Source: AC-49 sp963817035
Lineage (GTDB): Bacteria > Actinomycetota > Thermoleophilia > Solirubrobacterales > Solirubrobacteraceae
Direction: 5' to 3'
Assembly (NCBI GenBank): GCA_963817035.1
Contig: CAWFMM010000004.1
Location: 1,302,001 to 1,366,000 of the forward strand
DNA: 64,000 nucleotides
Shown here: positions 39,548-49,809 of the stretch, in pieces
Numbering within the stretch: position 1 is the stretch's first letter
Layout: every line of letters begins with the position of its first letter
Notes under the pieces: model-generated
What the model was told of the DNA's origin: nothing
The model's input: only the letters and a program-made list of their open reading frames with translations
Databases searched by the model: none
Translations under genes and position numbers: made by a program

Positions 39548-40633
39548 ATGAGCGCGATGAGTTCGCCAAGCCCCGCTGAGCCAATGCCCGATTCTCGGTC
39601 AGTTCAGCGCCAACACAACGAAGGTCACGGCCGACGCCTGACCGCGGCCTTCGAGGCCCTGGAGGCATTTCCGGCGCTGGCCGAGTCGCGCAACCGGCTC
39701 CTTCGCGTCGTCAAGCAGGAGCGCATCTCGCCCAGCGAGGTCGTCGCCGCCGTCGAGTCCGACGTCGCGCTGGTCATCTCCGTCCTGCGCCTGGCCAATC
39801 AGGTCGAGGGCAAGACCCGCGGTCGCGTCGAGTCGGTCGTCAAGTCGGTCGAGCTGCTCTCGCCCGAAGCGGTTCAGGCCCTGGCCACCCGCGCCCGCAC
39901 CTTTGACTTCTTCGAGCGCTCGTCCGTCTGGGACGCCGCGCCCGAGCGCTTCCGCCTCCACGGCGTGGCCACGCAGCGCGCGGCCGACCGTCTGGCCGTC
40001 GAGGTCGACTACGAGCACCGCGACCGGATGATGGTCACCGCGCTGCTGCACGACATCGGCAAGCTCGTCCTCATGCACGCCTACCCCGGCTACCCGCAGC
40101 AGGTCCACGGACAGGCCCGGACTCCGGAGGAGCGCATCCACCGCGAGCGCCGCGAGCTCGGTGTCGACCACGCGCTGGTCGGCGGCGTCCTCGCCCGTCG
40201 CTGGGGACTGCCCAAGGGCGTCGCCAGCGTCATCGAGCGCCACCACGCCGACGACGCCACCGGTGAGGCCGCGTTCGTGCGCCTGGCCGACATGCTCGCC
40301 CACTACTCCCAGGGCCAGTCGATCAACCCGACGGAACTTCTCAAGACCGCTCGGATCGTCGGCATCGGCCCGACCGAGTTGCGCGCGGTCATGTACGACC
40401 TCCCGTACCCGGTCAGTGGCCGCACGCGTCAGGTCGACCCGTGCCCGCTGAGCACCCGCGAGGTCGAGGTGCTGCGGCGCCTGGCCGAGGGCAAGGTCTA
40501 CAAGCAGATCGCGCTGGAACTGGGCCTCTCGACGAGCACGGTGCGCACGCACCTGCACAACATCTACGGCAAGCTCGGCGCCGTTGATCGCGCCCAGGCC
40601 GTGCTCTTGGCGACCGAGCGCGGCTGGCTGTAG
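39548..40633 (+). CDS. HDOD domain protein with C-terminal LuxR-type HTH
   Basis: 361 residues. Residues about 30-270 form an HDOD domain ('ALAESRNRLLRVVKQERISPSEVVAAVESD', 'VLRLANQVEGKTRGRVESVVKSVELL', 'MVTALLHDIGKLVLMHAYPGY', 'DHALVGGVLARRWGLPKGVASVIERHH'), retaining the HD pair in 'HDIGK'. Residues about 295-361 are a LuxR/GerE helix-turn-helix ('LSTREVEVLRRLAEGKVYKQIALELGLSTSTV' in pieces). HDOD proteins usually act as signalling output modules; fusion to a DNA-binding domain suggests a transcription factor that senses an unknown ligand through the HDOD part. No receiver domain is present. Follows gltX after 46 bases. Confidence 0.88.
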   Translation: MSAMSSPSPAEPMPDSRSVQRQHNEGHGRRLTAAFEALEAFPALAESRNRLLRVVKQERISPSEVVAAVESDVALVISVLRLANQVEGKTRGRVESVVKSVELLSPEAVQALATRARTFDFFERSSVWDAAPERFRLHGVATQRAADRLAVEVDYEHRDRMMVTALLHDIGKLVLMHAYPGYPQQVHGQARTPEERIHRERRELGVDHALVGGVLARRWGLPKGVASVIERHHADDATGEAAFVRLADMLAHYSQGQSINPTELLKTARIVGIGPTELRAVMYDLPYPVSGRTRQVDPCPLSTREVEVLRRLAEGKVYKQIALELGLSTSTVRTHLHNIYGKLGAVDRAQAVLLATERGWL

Positions 40634-40764
40634 GCCGCGTCGGCGGCATCCCGTCTGGCGGCGTCCTCGCCCGCTCACGGGCTGGCGCCCGCATCGCGGG
40701 CTGCGTCCTGGCCAGTCGGTCGCCGCCGTCCGCGCCCACGGCTCTCGGTAGCTTTGGACGCTGC

Positions 40765-41157
40765 ATGCTCTCGATTACGACGAAGTCCCCGTACGCGCTG
40801 AACGCGCTGGCCGAGCTCGGCCGCATCGGGGATGCGACGCCGGTGCCGATCGGTGAGCTGGCGCGGCGCCGCGACATCCCGGTGCAGTTCCTCGAACAAC
40901 TGTTCGCCGTCCTGCGTCGCGCTGGGGTGCTGCGCTCGCACCGCGGGGTCAAGGGTGGCTACTCGTTCGCCCGCGAGCCGTCGACGATCACCGTGCTCGA
41001 GGTCGTCGAGCTGCTCGACGGGCCGCTCGGCCGCGACGCCGACGGCATTTTTGCCGACGCGGCCGCCGCCGCCCGCGACGTCCTCGCGCGCACGACGATC
41101 GCCGACATAGTCGAGCGCGAGGCGCAGGAGTCGGGCGTCTCGATGTACCAGATCTGA
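40765..41157 (+). CDS. Rrf2 family transcriptional regulator lacking Fe-S cysteines
   Basis: 130 residues: 'MLSITTKSPYALNALAELGRIG', 'IGELARRRDIPVQFLEQLFAVLRRAGVLRSHRGVKGGY' (in pieces) and 'ITVLEVVELLDGPLG' define the Rrf2 winged helix. The three cysteines used by IscR and NsrR to bind Fe-S are absent, as in CymR-type regulators of cysteine metabolism. cysK-cysE lie 2.6 kb downstream, so a CymR-like role is possible but not shown. A -10 TAGCTT (40749-40754) lies 10 bases before the ATG. Confidence 0.88.
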   Translation: MLSITTKSPYALNALAELGRIGDATPVPIGELARRRDIPVQFLEQLFAVLRRAGVLRSHRGVKGGYSFAREPSTITVLEVVELLDGPLGRDADGIFADAAAAARDVLARTTIADIVEREAQESGVSMYQI

Positions 41158-41183
41158 CAGACCCGCCCGCTAGCTTGGCCACG

Positions 41184-41708
41184 ATGTCGGGCGACCCCAG
41201 CGAACCATCGTCCCGCGGGCGTCGGCTAACCGCCGCGTGGCGCGGGCCGAGCGTGGCGCGCGCGACGTACGGGCTGATCGTGGCGATGTCGATTCTCGCG
41301 GTGTGGTCGGTCGAGCATGACCCCCAGGCCTCGGAGGTGCTCGAGAGCCTCGTCGGGACGGCCGTCATCTTCTGGATCGCCCATGTCTACGCGGCGATCA
41401 CCGAGGAGATGATGCGCAGCCGGCGCCGGCCGACACCCACGGAGCTGCGCGTGCTGATCGCGCATGAGTGGCCGATCGTCGAGGTCGCTGTGCTGCCGGC
41501 GCTGGTCATGGGGCTTGCCGTCGCCGGTGCGCTGAAGACCGAGACGGCGATCACCGTCGCGCTCTATCTATGCCTCGCCGAGCTCGCGGCGGCGGGCTTC
41601 GTGTCGGCCTGGCGGACCGGATCGCGCGGCCTGGCGTTCCTGATGCTCGGCGGCGTCAGCGTCGTGCTCGGCATCGCGATCGTGATCCTCAAGACGCTGA
41701 CGCACTGA
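41184..41708 (+). CDS. Four-pass membrane protein of unknown function
   Basis: 174 residues from the ATG at 41184; a TTG three codons upstream is possible. Membrane segments: 'ATYGLIVAMSILAVWSV', 'LVGTAVIFWIAHVYAAI', 'VAVLPALVMGLAVAGAL'/'ITVALYLCLAELAAAGFV' and 'GLAFLMLGGVSVVLGIAIVIL'. A charged loop 'TEEMMRSRRRPTPTELRVLIAHEWPIVE' separates the halves. No family recognised. -10 TAGCTT at 41171-41176, 7 bases before the ATG. Confidence 0.7.
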   Translation: MSGDPSEPSSRGRRLTAAWRGPSVARATYGLIVAMSILAVWSVEHDPQASEVLESLVGTAVIFWIAHVYAAITEEMMRSRRRPTPTELRVLIAHEWPIVEVAVLPALVMGLAVAGALKTETAITVALYLCLAELAAAGFVSAWRTGSRGLAFLMLGGVSVVLGIAIVILKTLTH

Positions 41709-41813
41709 TCCCGCGCCGGCGGAAACCCTCACTCCCCGCTTACGCCGCTGTTACAGCCCGGTGGTGGACTGATCGCAGCACCAGTCCAGCAACGTGAAAG
41801 CAGGTCCAGTTTG

Positions 41814-42026
41814 ATGCGCAAAGGTCTCCTCAGACATCTCGCGGTCGCGGTCGCTGCCGCCTCGCTCGCCGGCGGAGCGGCTGCCAGCTACGCCGCCAGC
41901 ACGACCCCGGTGTCGCCCGCCGCCTCCGACACGACGACCCCGTCAAAGGCGACGACGCCGCCGGCCAACGGCGCCGCCCCCAGCGGCGGCATGCCGCACT
42001 CGGGCAAAGACTGTCCGGGCATGTAA
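41814..42026 (+). CDS. Small secreted Ser/Thr/Pro-rich protein with Met/His/Cys tail
   Basis: 70 residues from the ATG at 41814. A signal peptide ('HLAVAVAAASLAGGAAASYAA') is followed by a Thr/Pro/Ala stretch and the end 'GGMPHSGKDCPGM'. The Met, His and Cys in the tail could bind copper or another metal, but this is inference. The next gene (a beta-propeller dehydrogenase) starts 4 bases after the stop, so the two are probably one unit. Confidence 0.55.
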   Translation: MRKGLLRHLAVAVAAASLAGGAAASYAASTTPVSPAASDTTTPSKATTPPANGAAPSGGMPHSGKDCPGM

Positions 42027-42030
42027 GGCG

Positions 42031-43131
42031 GTGACCGCGCAGCACGGCAAGCGTGGCTCCCGGCACCCCCGCGGCCGGGGGCCATGTTCTGTCAGCGCCT
42101 GCCTCCTGATCCTGGGCGCGCTCGCCGTGACCGTCGCGGGCTGTGGCGCGGGTGCTGACGCCGCGCCGACCTCAACGCCGGTCTCGGCGAAGCTCGTCTC
42201 GATCGGCGCCGGCCTCAAGGGACCCTCGACGCTCAAGGCGACGGTCTACGACAGCGGCCTCAGGAACGCCTCGGCGTTCGCGCTGGACCGCCGTGGCCGC
42301 CTCTGGGTCACGACGTCGGCCGCGACCGACCACGCGGATGACGGTGTCTACCTCGTCGCCGCCTCCGGCGCCCGCGCTGTCAAGGTCATCAGTGGTCTGA
42401 AGGGCCCGCTCGGGCTGACGTGGATCGCCAACACGCTGTACGTCGCCTCGATCGGGCGCGTCGACGCGTTCAGCGGCCTGTCCGGATCCCACTTCTCCCA
42501 TCGCCGCAGGATCCTCACCGAGTCGACCGGCCACGGTTGGAACGACAACCTGATCGAGACATCCGACGGCCGCCTCGCGATGGGCATCTCGGCGCCGTGC
42601 GACCACTGCACGCCGACCTCGAAGTACGCCGCCTCGATCATCACCTTCCGCACCGACGGCAGCGACGTTCGCGTCTTCGCCACGGGCATCCGCGCGCCCT
42701 ACGGATTGGCCGGCGTGCCCGGCTCGAGCGACCTCTACGTGACGATGAACCAGCGCGATGACCTCGGCACCAAGACGCCCGCCGACTGGCTCTCGCGTGT
42801 GAGCCAAGGGCAGGACTGGGGCTTCCCGGCGTGCTACGGGCAGGACATGGCGGCGTGCGCGAGCGCGCCGAAGCCGATCGCCGCGCTCGACACGCACGCC
42901 GCGGCCGGTGGGGTGCTGGTCGTCGACGGTGGCGCGTCGGCGCTCGTCGCCGAGTGGGCGACCGGTACGGTGATGACGGTCGCATTGAAGGCCGACGGCT
43001 CGACCGCCAAGGGCACGGTGACCACGTTCCTGACCGGCATGAAGGACCCACTGGCGCTCGCGAAGGTCGGCGACACGCTGCTTGTCGGCGACTGGACGAC
43101 CGGCACGATCTACGCGATCGCTCCGCGCTGA
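42031..43131 (+). CDS. PQQ-type sugar dehydrogenase-like beta-propeller lipoprotein
   Basis: 366 residues from a GTG. A lipobox-like 'VTVAGC' puts the lipidated cysteine at residue 38. The rest is a six-bladed propeller: 'NASAFALDRRGRLWVTTS', 'LKGPLGLTWIANTLYVAS', 'STGHGWNDNLIETSDGRLAMGI', 'IRAPYGLAGVPGSSDLYVT', 'QGQDWGFPACYGQ'. This matches the soluble glucose/sorbosone dehydrogenase fold. Whether it binds PQQ cannot be told; the conserved 'GHGWNDNL' is close to the PQQ-site pattern. Outer-face oxidation of sugars or a binding role are both possible. Confidence 0.72.
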   Translation: MTAQHGKRGSRHPRGRGPCSVSACLLILGALAVTVAGCGAGADAAPTSTPVSAKLVSIGAGLKGPSTLKATVYDSGLRNASAFALDRRGRLWVTTSAATDHADDGVYLVAASGARAVKVISGLKGPLGLTWIANTLYVASIGRVDAFSGLSGSHFSHRRRILTESTGHGWNDNLIETSDGRLAMGISAPCDHCTPTSKYAASIITFRTDGSDVRVFATGIRAPYGLAGVPGSSDLYVTMNQRDDLGTKTPADWLSRVSQGQDWGFPACYGQDMAACASAPKPIAALDTHAAAGGVLVVDGGASALVAEWATGTVMTVALKADGSTAKGTVTTFLTGMKDPLALAKVGDTLLVGDWTTGTIYAIAPR

Positions 43132-43150
43132 GCCTGTCAAGCTGCGCGTC

Positions 43151-43750
43151 GTGGACGAGCTGGTGGAGACGGTGGCCGGCGTGCAGATCGCCCGGCCCGC
43201 GGACGCGGCGGGACTGATCGACGAGGACGCGTTTGATCAGCGCGACGAGTTCCTGCCCTACTGGGCCGAGTTGTGGCCCAGCGCCCGCCGCCTGGCCGCC
43301 GTCGTCGCCGAGTCGGACGTGGTCGGCCTCCGGGTGCTCGAGCTGGGCTGCGGGCTCGGGCTGCCGGCGATCGCCGCGGCCCGCGGTGGCGCCGACGTGC
43401 TGGCGACCGACTGGGCTCCCGAAGCGATCGACGCCACGATCGAGAACGTGCGGCGCAACGGGGTGAGCATGCGCTGCGCGGTCGTCGACTGGCGCACGGC
43501 GCAGTCGCTGGTCGACGAGGCGCCATTTGACCGCGTGCTGGCCGCCGACGTGCTCTATGAGCGGCGCCACGTGGCACCACTGGCCGAGCTCGTCCGGGCG
43601 CTGAACAGTGAGCTCTGGCTCGCCGATCCGGGGCGCCCCGAGCTTCAGGCGTTCCTGGATGCGCTCACCGGCTGGGAGACCGCCGAGCTCGCGCCCGGAG
43701 TGCGGCGGCTGCGTCCACCGAACGCGGAGTCTTCGTCGACGGCCCGATAA
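43151..43750 (+). CDS. Class I SAM-dependent methyltransferase, possible protein lysine methyltransferase
   Basis: 199 residues from the GTG at 43151; the exact start is uncertain. 'FLPYWAELWPSARRLAAVV' precedes SAM motif I 'VLELGCGLGLPAIAAARGGADVLATDW', and 'FDRVLAADVLYERRHVAPLAELV' is motif IV. The 'PYWAELWPS' to 'ADVLYE' pattern matches the METTL/EEF2KMT/Nnt1-like group that methylates protein lysine or small amines. It sits just before cysK, but a link is unproven. Confidence 0.8.
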   Translation: MDELVETVAGVQIARPADAAGLIDEDAFDQRDEFLPYWAELWPSARRLAAVVAESDVVGLRVLELGCGLGLPAIAAARGGADVLATDWAPEAIDATIENVRRNGVSMRCAVVDWRTAQSLVDEAPFDRVLAADVLYERRHVAPLAELVRALNSELWLADPGRPELQAFLDALTGWETAELAPGVRRLRPPNAESSSTAR

Positions 43751-43763
43751 CGTGGGGGTTGGA

Positions 43764-44690
43764 ATGGGCCCAATCCCGATCAACATCTCGGACCTGATCG
43801 GCAAGACGCCGATGGTCCAGCTCACCCGGCTCGAGCCGGGACTCGACGTGGAGCTGTTCGCCAAGCTCGAAGCGTTCAATCCCGGAGGCAGCGTCAAGGA
43901 CCGCATCGGGATCGCGATGCTCGCCGCGGCCGAGGCCGAGGGACGCATCGAGCCGGGGCGCACGACGGTTGTCGAGGCGACGAGCGGGAACACCGGGATC
44001 GCCCTGGCGTTCGTCTGCGCGGCCAAGGGCTATGACCTCGTCCTGACGCTTCCGCAGGGGATGAGCCGCGAGCGTGAGGGCCTGCTGCGGCTCTACGGCG
44101 CGACCGTCCACGTGACCGAGTCGACGGGGGGTATGGACGAGGCGGTCCAGGCCGCGCGGAAGATGGCCGACCGCGACGACGCCTTCCTGCCCGACCAGTT
44201 CTCCAACCCGGCCAACCCCGAGGCGCATCGGCGCACGACTGCGCCGGAGATCCTTGACGCGCTCGACGGGCGCGTCGACGTGCTCGTCGCGGGCGTCGGC
44301 ACCGGCGGGACGATCACCGGAATCGGCGAGGTGCTGAAGCAGCGCAACCCCAAGGTGCGCGTCGTCGCGGTCGAGCCCGCGGGCTCGGCGGTCCTCAGCG
44401 GCCGGCGTGCGGGGCCTCACCGGATCCAGGGCATCGGCGCCGGTTTCGTGCCCGCGGTGCTCAACCGCGAGATCCTCGACGAGGTCATCGCGGTCGGCGA
44501 CGAGGCAGCGGTCACGATGGCGCGCCAGGCTGCCGCCCGCGAGGGCGTCCTCTGTGGGATCTCGGGCGGTGCGGCGCTCTGGGCGGCGCTCCAGATCGCG
44601 CGGCGCCCCGAGTCGCGCGGGCTGCGGATCGTGACGATCGTGCCCGACTCGGGCGAGCGATACGTCTCGACGCCGTTCTTCGCCCCGTAG
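43764..44690 (+). CDS. cysK: Cysteine synthase A (O-acetylserine sulfhydrylase)
   Basis: 308 residues from the ATG at 43764, with GGGGG nearby as a weak ribosome site. 'LIGKTPMVQL', the PLP lysine in 'NPGGSVKDRIG', 'VEATSGNTGIALAFVCAAKGY', 'VGTGGTITGIGEVLKQ', 'GISGGAALWAAL' and 'IVPDSGERYVST' are all present. It forms cysteine from O-acetylserine and sulfide, and in other bacteria binds CysE. cysE follows after 13 bases. Confidence 0.96.
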   Translation: MGPIPINISDLIGKTPMVQLTRLEPGLDVELFAKLEAFNPGGSVKDRIGIAMLAAAEAEGRIEPGRTTVVEATSGNTGIALAFVCAAKGYDLVLTLPQGMSREREGLLRLYGATVHVTESTGGMDEAVQAARKMADRDDAFLPDQFSNPANPEAHRRTTAPEILDALDGRVDVLVAGVGTGGTITGIGEVLKQRNPKVRVVAVEPAGSAVLSGRRAGPHRIQGIGAGFVPAVLNREILDEVIAVGDEAAVTMARQAAAREGVLCGISGGAALWAALQIARRPESRGLRIVTIVPDSGERYVSTPFFAP

Positions 44691-44703
44691 CATCCAATGG
44701 GCG

Positions 44704-45462
44704 ATGCTCGGCCTGCCCAACCTGTCACGCGTCCTCTGCGAGGTGCGCGACGACGTCCGCGCCGCCCGCGAGCGCGACCCCGCGGCTGCCGGTGTGCGCG
44801 CGGGCGAGATCCTCGCGACGTGGCCCGGGGTGCACGCCCTGCTCGCCCATCGCGTGGCGCACGCGCTGCTCATCGCGCGCGTGCCGGTGCTGCCGCGCCT
44901 GCTGGCGATGATCACCCGTTCGATCACCGGAATCGAGATCCACCCGGCCGCGGCCATCGGCTCGCGGCTGTTCATCGACCACGGCGCCGGCGTGGTCATC
45001 GGCGAGACGGCGCAAATCGGCGACGACGTCACGATCTATCAGGGCGTCACACTCGGCGGCACCGGCTTCGCCACCGGCAAGCGCCACCCGACGGTGCAGA
45101 GCAACGTGACGATCGGCTCGGGAGCCAAGCTATTGGGGCCGATCACGATCGGCCACGGAGCGAAGATCGGCGCCAACTCGGTCGTCATCCACGACGTCCC
45201 GCCCAACTCGACCGTCGTCGGCAACCCGGGCCACCCGGTTCGCGTCGACGGCCGCAAGCCGGAGGGTCCCGACGCCGACTGGGTCCACCTTCCCGACCCG
45301 GTCTCCGACGCGATCAAGGGACTGGCGAGCCGCATCGGCGCGCTCGAACGCGCGGTCGCCGAGCAGTCCGGCGGCCCGCTGCCCGACGTGTCGGCCAACG
45401 GCACGTCGCCCGAGCACACTCCGGTGCACCCACCGACCGGCCCGAACCCGGCCGGCGGGTAG
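44704..45462 (+). CDS. cysE: Serine O-acetyltransferase
   Basis: 252 residues. An N-terminal helical part (about 1-65) leads to the left-handed beta helix: 'IEIHPAAAIGSRLFIDHGAGVVIGETAQIG', 'TIYQGVTLGGTGFATGKRHPTV', 'IGSGAKLLGPITIGHGAKIGANSVV' and 'VGNPGHPV'. The His-Asp and His catalytic residues are visible ('DHGAG', 'KRHP'). The C-terminal tail of about 60 residues is longer than usual and lacks the terminal Ile that inserts into CysK, so the CysE-CysK complex may be absent or different. A -10 TAGCAT overlaps the cysK stop. Confidence 0.94.
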   Translation: MLGLPNLSRVLCEVRDDVRAARERDPAAAGVRAGEILATWPGVHALLAHRVAHALLIARVPVLPRLLAMITRSITGIEIHPAAAIGSRLFIDHGAGVVIGETAQIGDDVTIYQGVTLGGTGFATGKRHPTVQSNVTIGSGAKLLGPITIGHGAKIGANSVVIHDVPPNSTVVGNPGHPVRVDGRKPEGPDADWVHLPDPVSDAIKGLASRIGALERAVAEQSGGPLPDVSANGTSPEHTPVHPPTGPNPAGG

Positions 45463-45486
45463 GGCGCCACAACGGATACACCCAGA

Positions 45487-46371
45487 TTAGTAGTAGACCG
45501 TCCGGCACCGATGTCGCGGCCGGGCCTTGATCCCCGGGCTCTGGCCGTGGTTCCACAGCCGCATGTCGATGACGCGGGCCGGGATGCCGTCGCGGCGCGC
45601 CAAGAGCTCGCAGGCGTGCACCGCGCAGGCGCGGATCTCGCGCTCGCGGCGATCCATCGGCAGCAGATGGCCGGCGTCGATGTGCGCGGCGAGGGCGTCT
45701 TCGTAGACGAGCACGCCGGAGCAGCGCAGCACGTGAGGAACGAGGTTGTCGGCGAAGATCGTCAGCTCGTCGAGGTCGTCAAACGTCGCCAACCCGGCGA
45801 GCGCGAGGTCGTGGGCGGTGATCTGCGCGCGCTTGTAGAAGCCGGTGTCGGCGAACATCGCCATCCCCCCGGCCAGCGACGCCGCCAGCGCCTGAGCCGA
45901 GCCGCCGGCCGACGCCGCGACGTCCAGCGCGCCGCGCTCACCGAGGAACGCACCCAGCGTCCGCAGAGCCTGTGCGTAGAGCGCCATCAGCTCGAGGTCG
46001 GCACGCTGCCCCAGCACGGCGGCGATCTCGATCGCGGTCATCGTGCGCAGCTGCGCGTTGGTCCACGGACCCTCGGCGCGGAAGCGGTCGGCCAGCGCCC
46101 ACGCGACGGTGAAGTAGCCCGACACCGGGGCGCCGCCGTCGACACGCTTGCGCAGCAGCGGAAACCAGCCCGAGCCGAAGTTGATCGCGTCGAGCGTCAG
46201 GAGGTACGCCGCGACGTCGGCCGGCTCGCCCTCGAGGTAGTGGCGCCGAGGATCGAGCTGCGGCTCGGGCGCGGGACCCAGCGGTTCCATCGCGTCGACG
46301 TCGATTCGCACATGGCGGGCGTCGGCGGCGATCTCGGCGCACGCCGCGCGCACGTCGTCGCTCAGAGCCAT
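45487..46371 (-). CDS. Queuosine salvage protein (Qng1/DUF2419), queuosine nucleoside glycosylase
   Basis: 294 residues. The family pattern is clear: 'YLLTLDAINFGSGWFPLLR', 'FADTGFYKRAQITAHDLAL', 'FADNLVPHVLRCSGVLVYEDALAAHIDAG', 'EIRACAVHACELL' and the end 'DMRLWNHGQSPGIKARPRHR' followed by 'CRTVYY'. Proteins of this family release queuine from queuosine 5'-phosphate for reuse in tRNA. The helix-hairpin-helix glycosylase-like Asp ('DDLDELTIFADNLVPH') is present. No tgt or other queuosine gene is in the window. -10 TACGCT (plus 46379-46384) lies 7 bases from the start. Confidence 0.88.
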   Translation of the reverse strand: MALSDDVRAACAEIAADARHVRIDVDAMEPLGPAPEPQLDPRRHYLEGEPADVAAYLLTLDAINFGSGWFPLLRKRVDGGAPVSGYFTVAWALADRFRAEGPWTNAQLRTMTAIEIAAVLGQRADLELMALYAQALRTLGAFLGERGALDVAASAGGSAQALAASLAGGMAMFADTGFYKRAQITAHDLALAGLATFDDLDELTIFADNLVPHVLRCSGVLVYEDALAAHIDAGHLLPMDRREREIRACAVHACELLARRDGIPARVIDMRLWNHGQSPGIKARPRHRCRTVYY

Positions 46372-46401
46372 GCACCGCAGCGTAGACGCCGCGGGGCCGA
46401 G

Positions 46402-46959
46402 TCAGTGCGTTGCGCGGCCGAGGTCCAGCGTCAGCGTCGCGCCGGGCGTCCCCGCGATCGGCGCTCCGGAACTGACGCCGACGCCGATGTCGCGGTAGGT
46501 ACGGCTGAGCAGGATCGCCCGGTGCTCGGGGCTGGCCATCAGCAGAGCGACCAATCCAGCCGGCGTGGCCTGCTGCGCGCCCGCGAAGGCCAGCGTCTCG
46601 CCCAGCGCGAAGGCCCGCGCGTTGCGCAGATAACGCGTGCCGCGCACGCGGGTCATCAGCGTCGAGTTGCGCGGGCCGTTGTGGGAGAAATAGCGAGCCG
46701 CGACCATCTGCGCGCTGTGGCGCCGTGCGGTGTTCGACAGCGAGAGGTTGATGCGCAGTGGGGGAAGGCGGTGGGCGGTGCGCTCGCGGTTCACGAGGCA
46801 GAGGACCGCGAGGTCGCTGCGCGCGGTGTGGGCGGCCCGCGTCTGAGCGGCCGAGCCGCAGGTGGGGGCGTCGGCCTGCGCCGCGGGCGTGGCGATGGCG
46901 AGCGCGAAGATCGTGAGCGCAACCGTGCGCAGAGGTGTGGGGATCGGTCGGCCTTCCAT
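46402..46959 (-). CDS. Secreted CAP-domain (SCP-like) protein
   Basis: 185 residues from the ATG at 46959; an ATG eight codons upstream is also in frame. A signal peptide ends near 'TPAAQA'. The CAP domain follows: 'LAVLCLVNRERTAHRLPPLRI', 'ARRHSAQMVAARYFSHNGP', 'ALGETLAFAG', 'LLMASPEHRAILLSRTYRDIGVGV'. The His and Glu residues of the CAP cavity are present. Bacterial CAP proteins are extracellular; their activity is mostly unknown. Divergent from the helicase gene. Confidence 0.88.
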   Translation of the reverse strand: MEGRPIPTPLRTVALTIFALAIATPAAQADAPTCGSAAQTRAAHTARSDLAVLCLVNRERTAHRLPPLRINLSLSNTARRHSAQMVAARYFSHNGPRNSTLMTRVRGTRYLRNARAFALGETLAFAGAQQATPAGLVALLMASPEHRAILLSRTYRDIGVGVSSGAPIAGTPGATLTLDLGRATH

Positions 46960-47102
46960 GGCGCTCGGGCAGGATCGGTGCAACGACCGGGTCGTGGCGA
47001 GCGCGTGTCGTCAAGCGGGGGGCTTTTCGTCTCGAAGCTGCAAAAGCGCTGCATGTTGGTGCGTTCGCAGCCCGTCGGCGGTCGGTCGTATGCTGGAAGG
47101 CC

Positions 47103-49325
<2,223 letters not shown>

Positions 49326-49334
49326 AGTCGTGCA

Positions 49335-49793
49335 ATGCGCTTGGCGTCGAGGCTCGTCGTTCTGTGCCTTTCCGGAGTGCTTGCCGCCGGGGCGCTGGCC
49401 GACGTCTCGACGACCCATTCGCTCGTGCAGGCCACGGTCGGCGGCTCGGTTACCGTCACCGCCTCGAGCGCCGATCCGGGCGCCTACACGCTGTCGATCG
49501 CCGACACGCATCCGGCGCAGGGCGTGATCTGCTCGGACAAGGTCGCGGGGCCGATCAAGGCGGTCAAGGGCCGCCTCAGGGCGACCGGCAAGGTCCCGGC
49601 CGGCATCGCGTGCTACGCCTCCGACGGCACGGTGCTCAGCCACGCCAAGATGTCGGCCGGCACGTACACCCTGTTCCTGTGCCAGGCGGACGGTCCGACC
49701 GGCTGCGACGGATCGCATACGGTGATCCGCAACCAGGTCCTCGTCAAGCTGGCGCCGGCACGCGACAAGCCGAAGTCGCCGAAGTCGCACTGA
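49335..49793 (+). CDS. Small secreted protein of unknown function
   Basis: 152 residues with a signal peptide ('LVVLCLSGVLAAGALA'). The rest is strand-rich ('VGGSVTVTASSADPGAYTLS', 'AKMSAGTYTLFLCQ') with four cysteines in two likely pairs ('GVICSD'/'GIACYA', 'FLCQ'/'GCDG') and a Lys-rich tail. No family recognised. A -10 TAAAGT (49323-49328), which includes the stop codon of the helicase, lies 6 bases before the ATG. Confidence 0.65.
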   Translation: MRLASRLVVLCLSGVLAAGALADVSTTHSLVQATVGGSVTVTASSADPGAYTLSIADTHPAQGVICSDKVAGPIKAVKGRLRATGKVPAGIACYASDGTVLSHAKMSAGTYTLFLCQADGPTGCDGSHTVIRNQVLVKLAPARDKPKSPKSH

Positions 49794-49809
49794 CATTAGC
49801 CTTGCGCCC

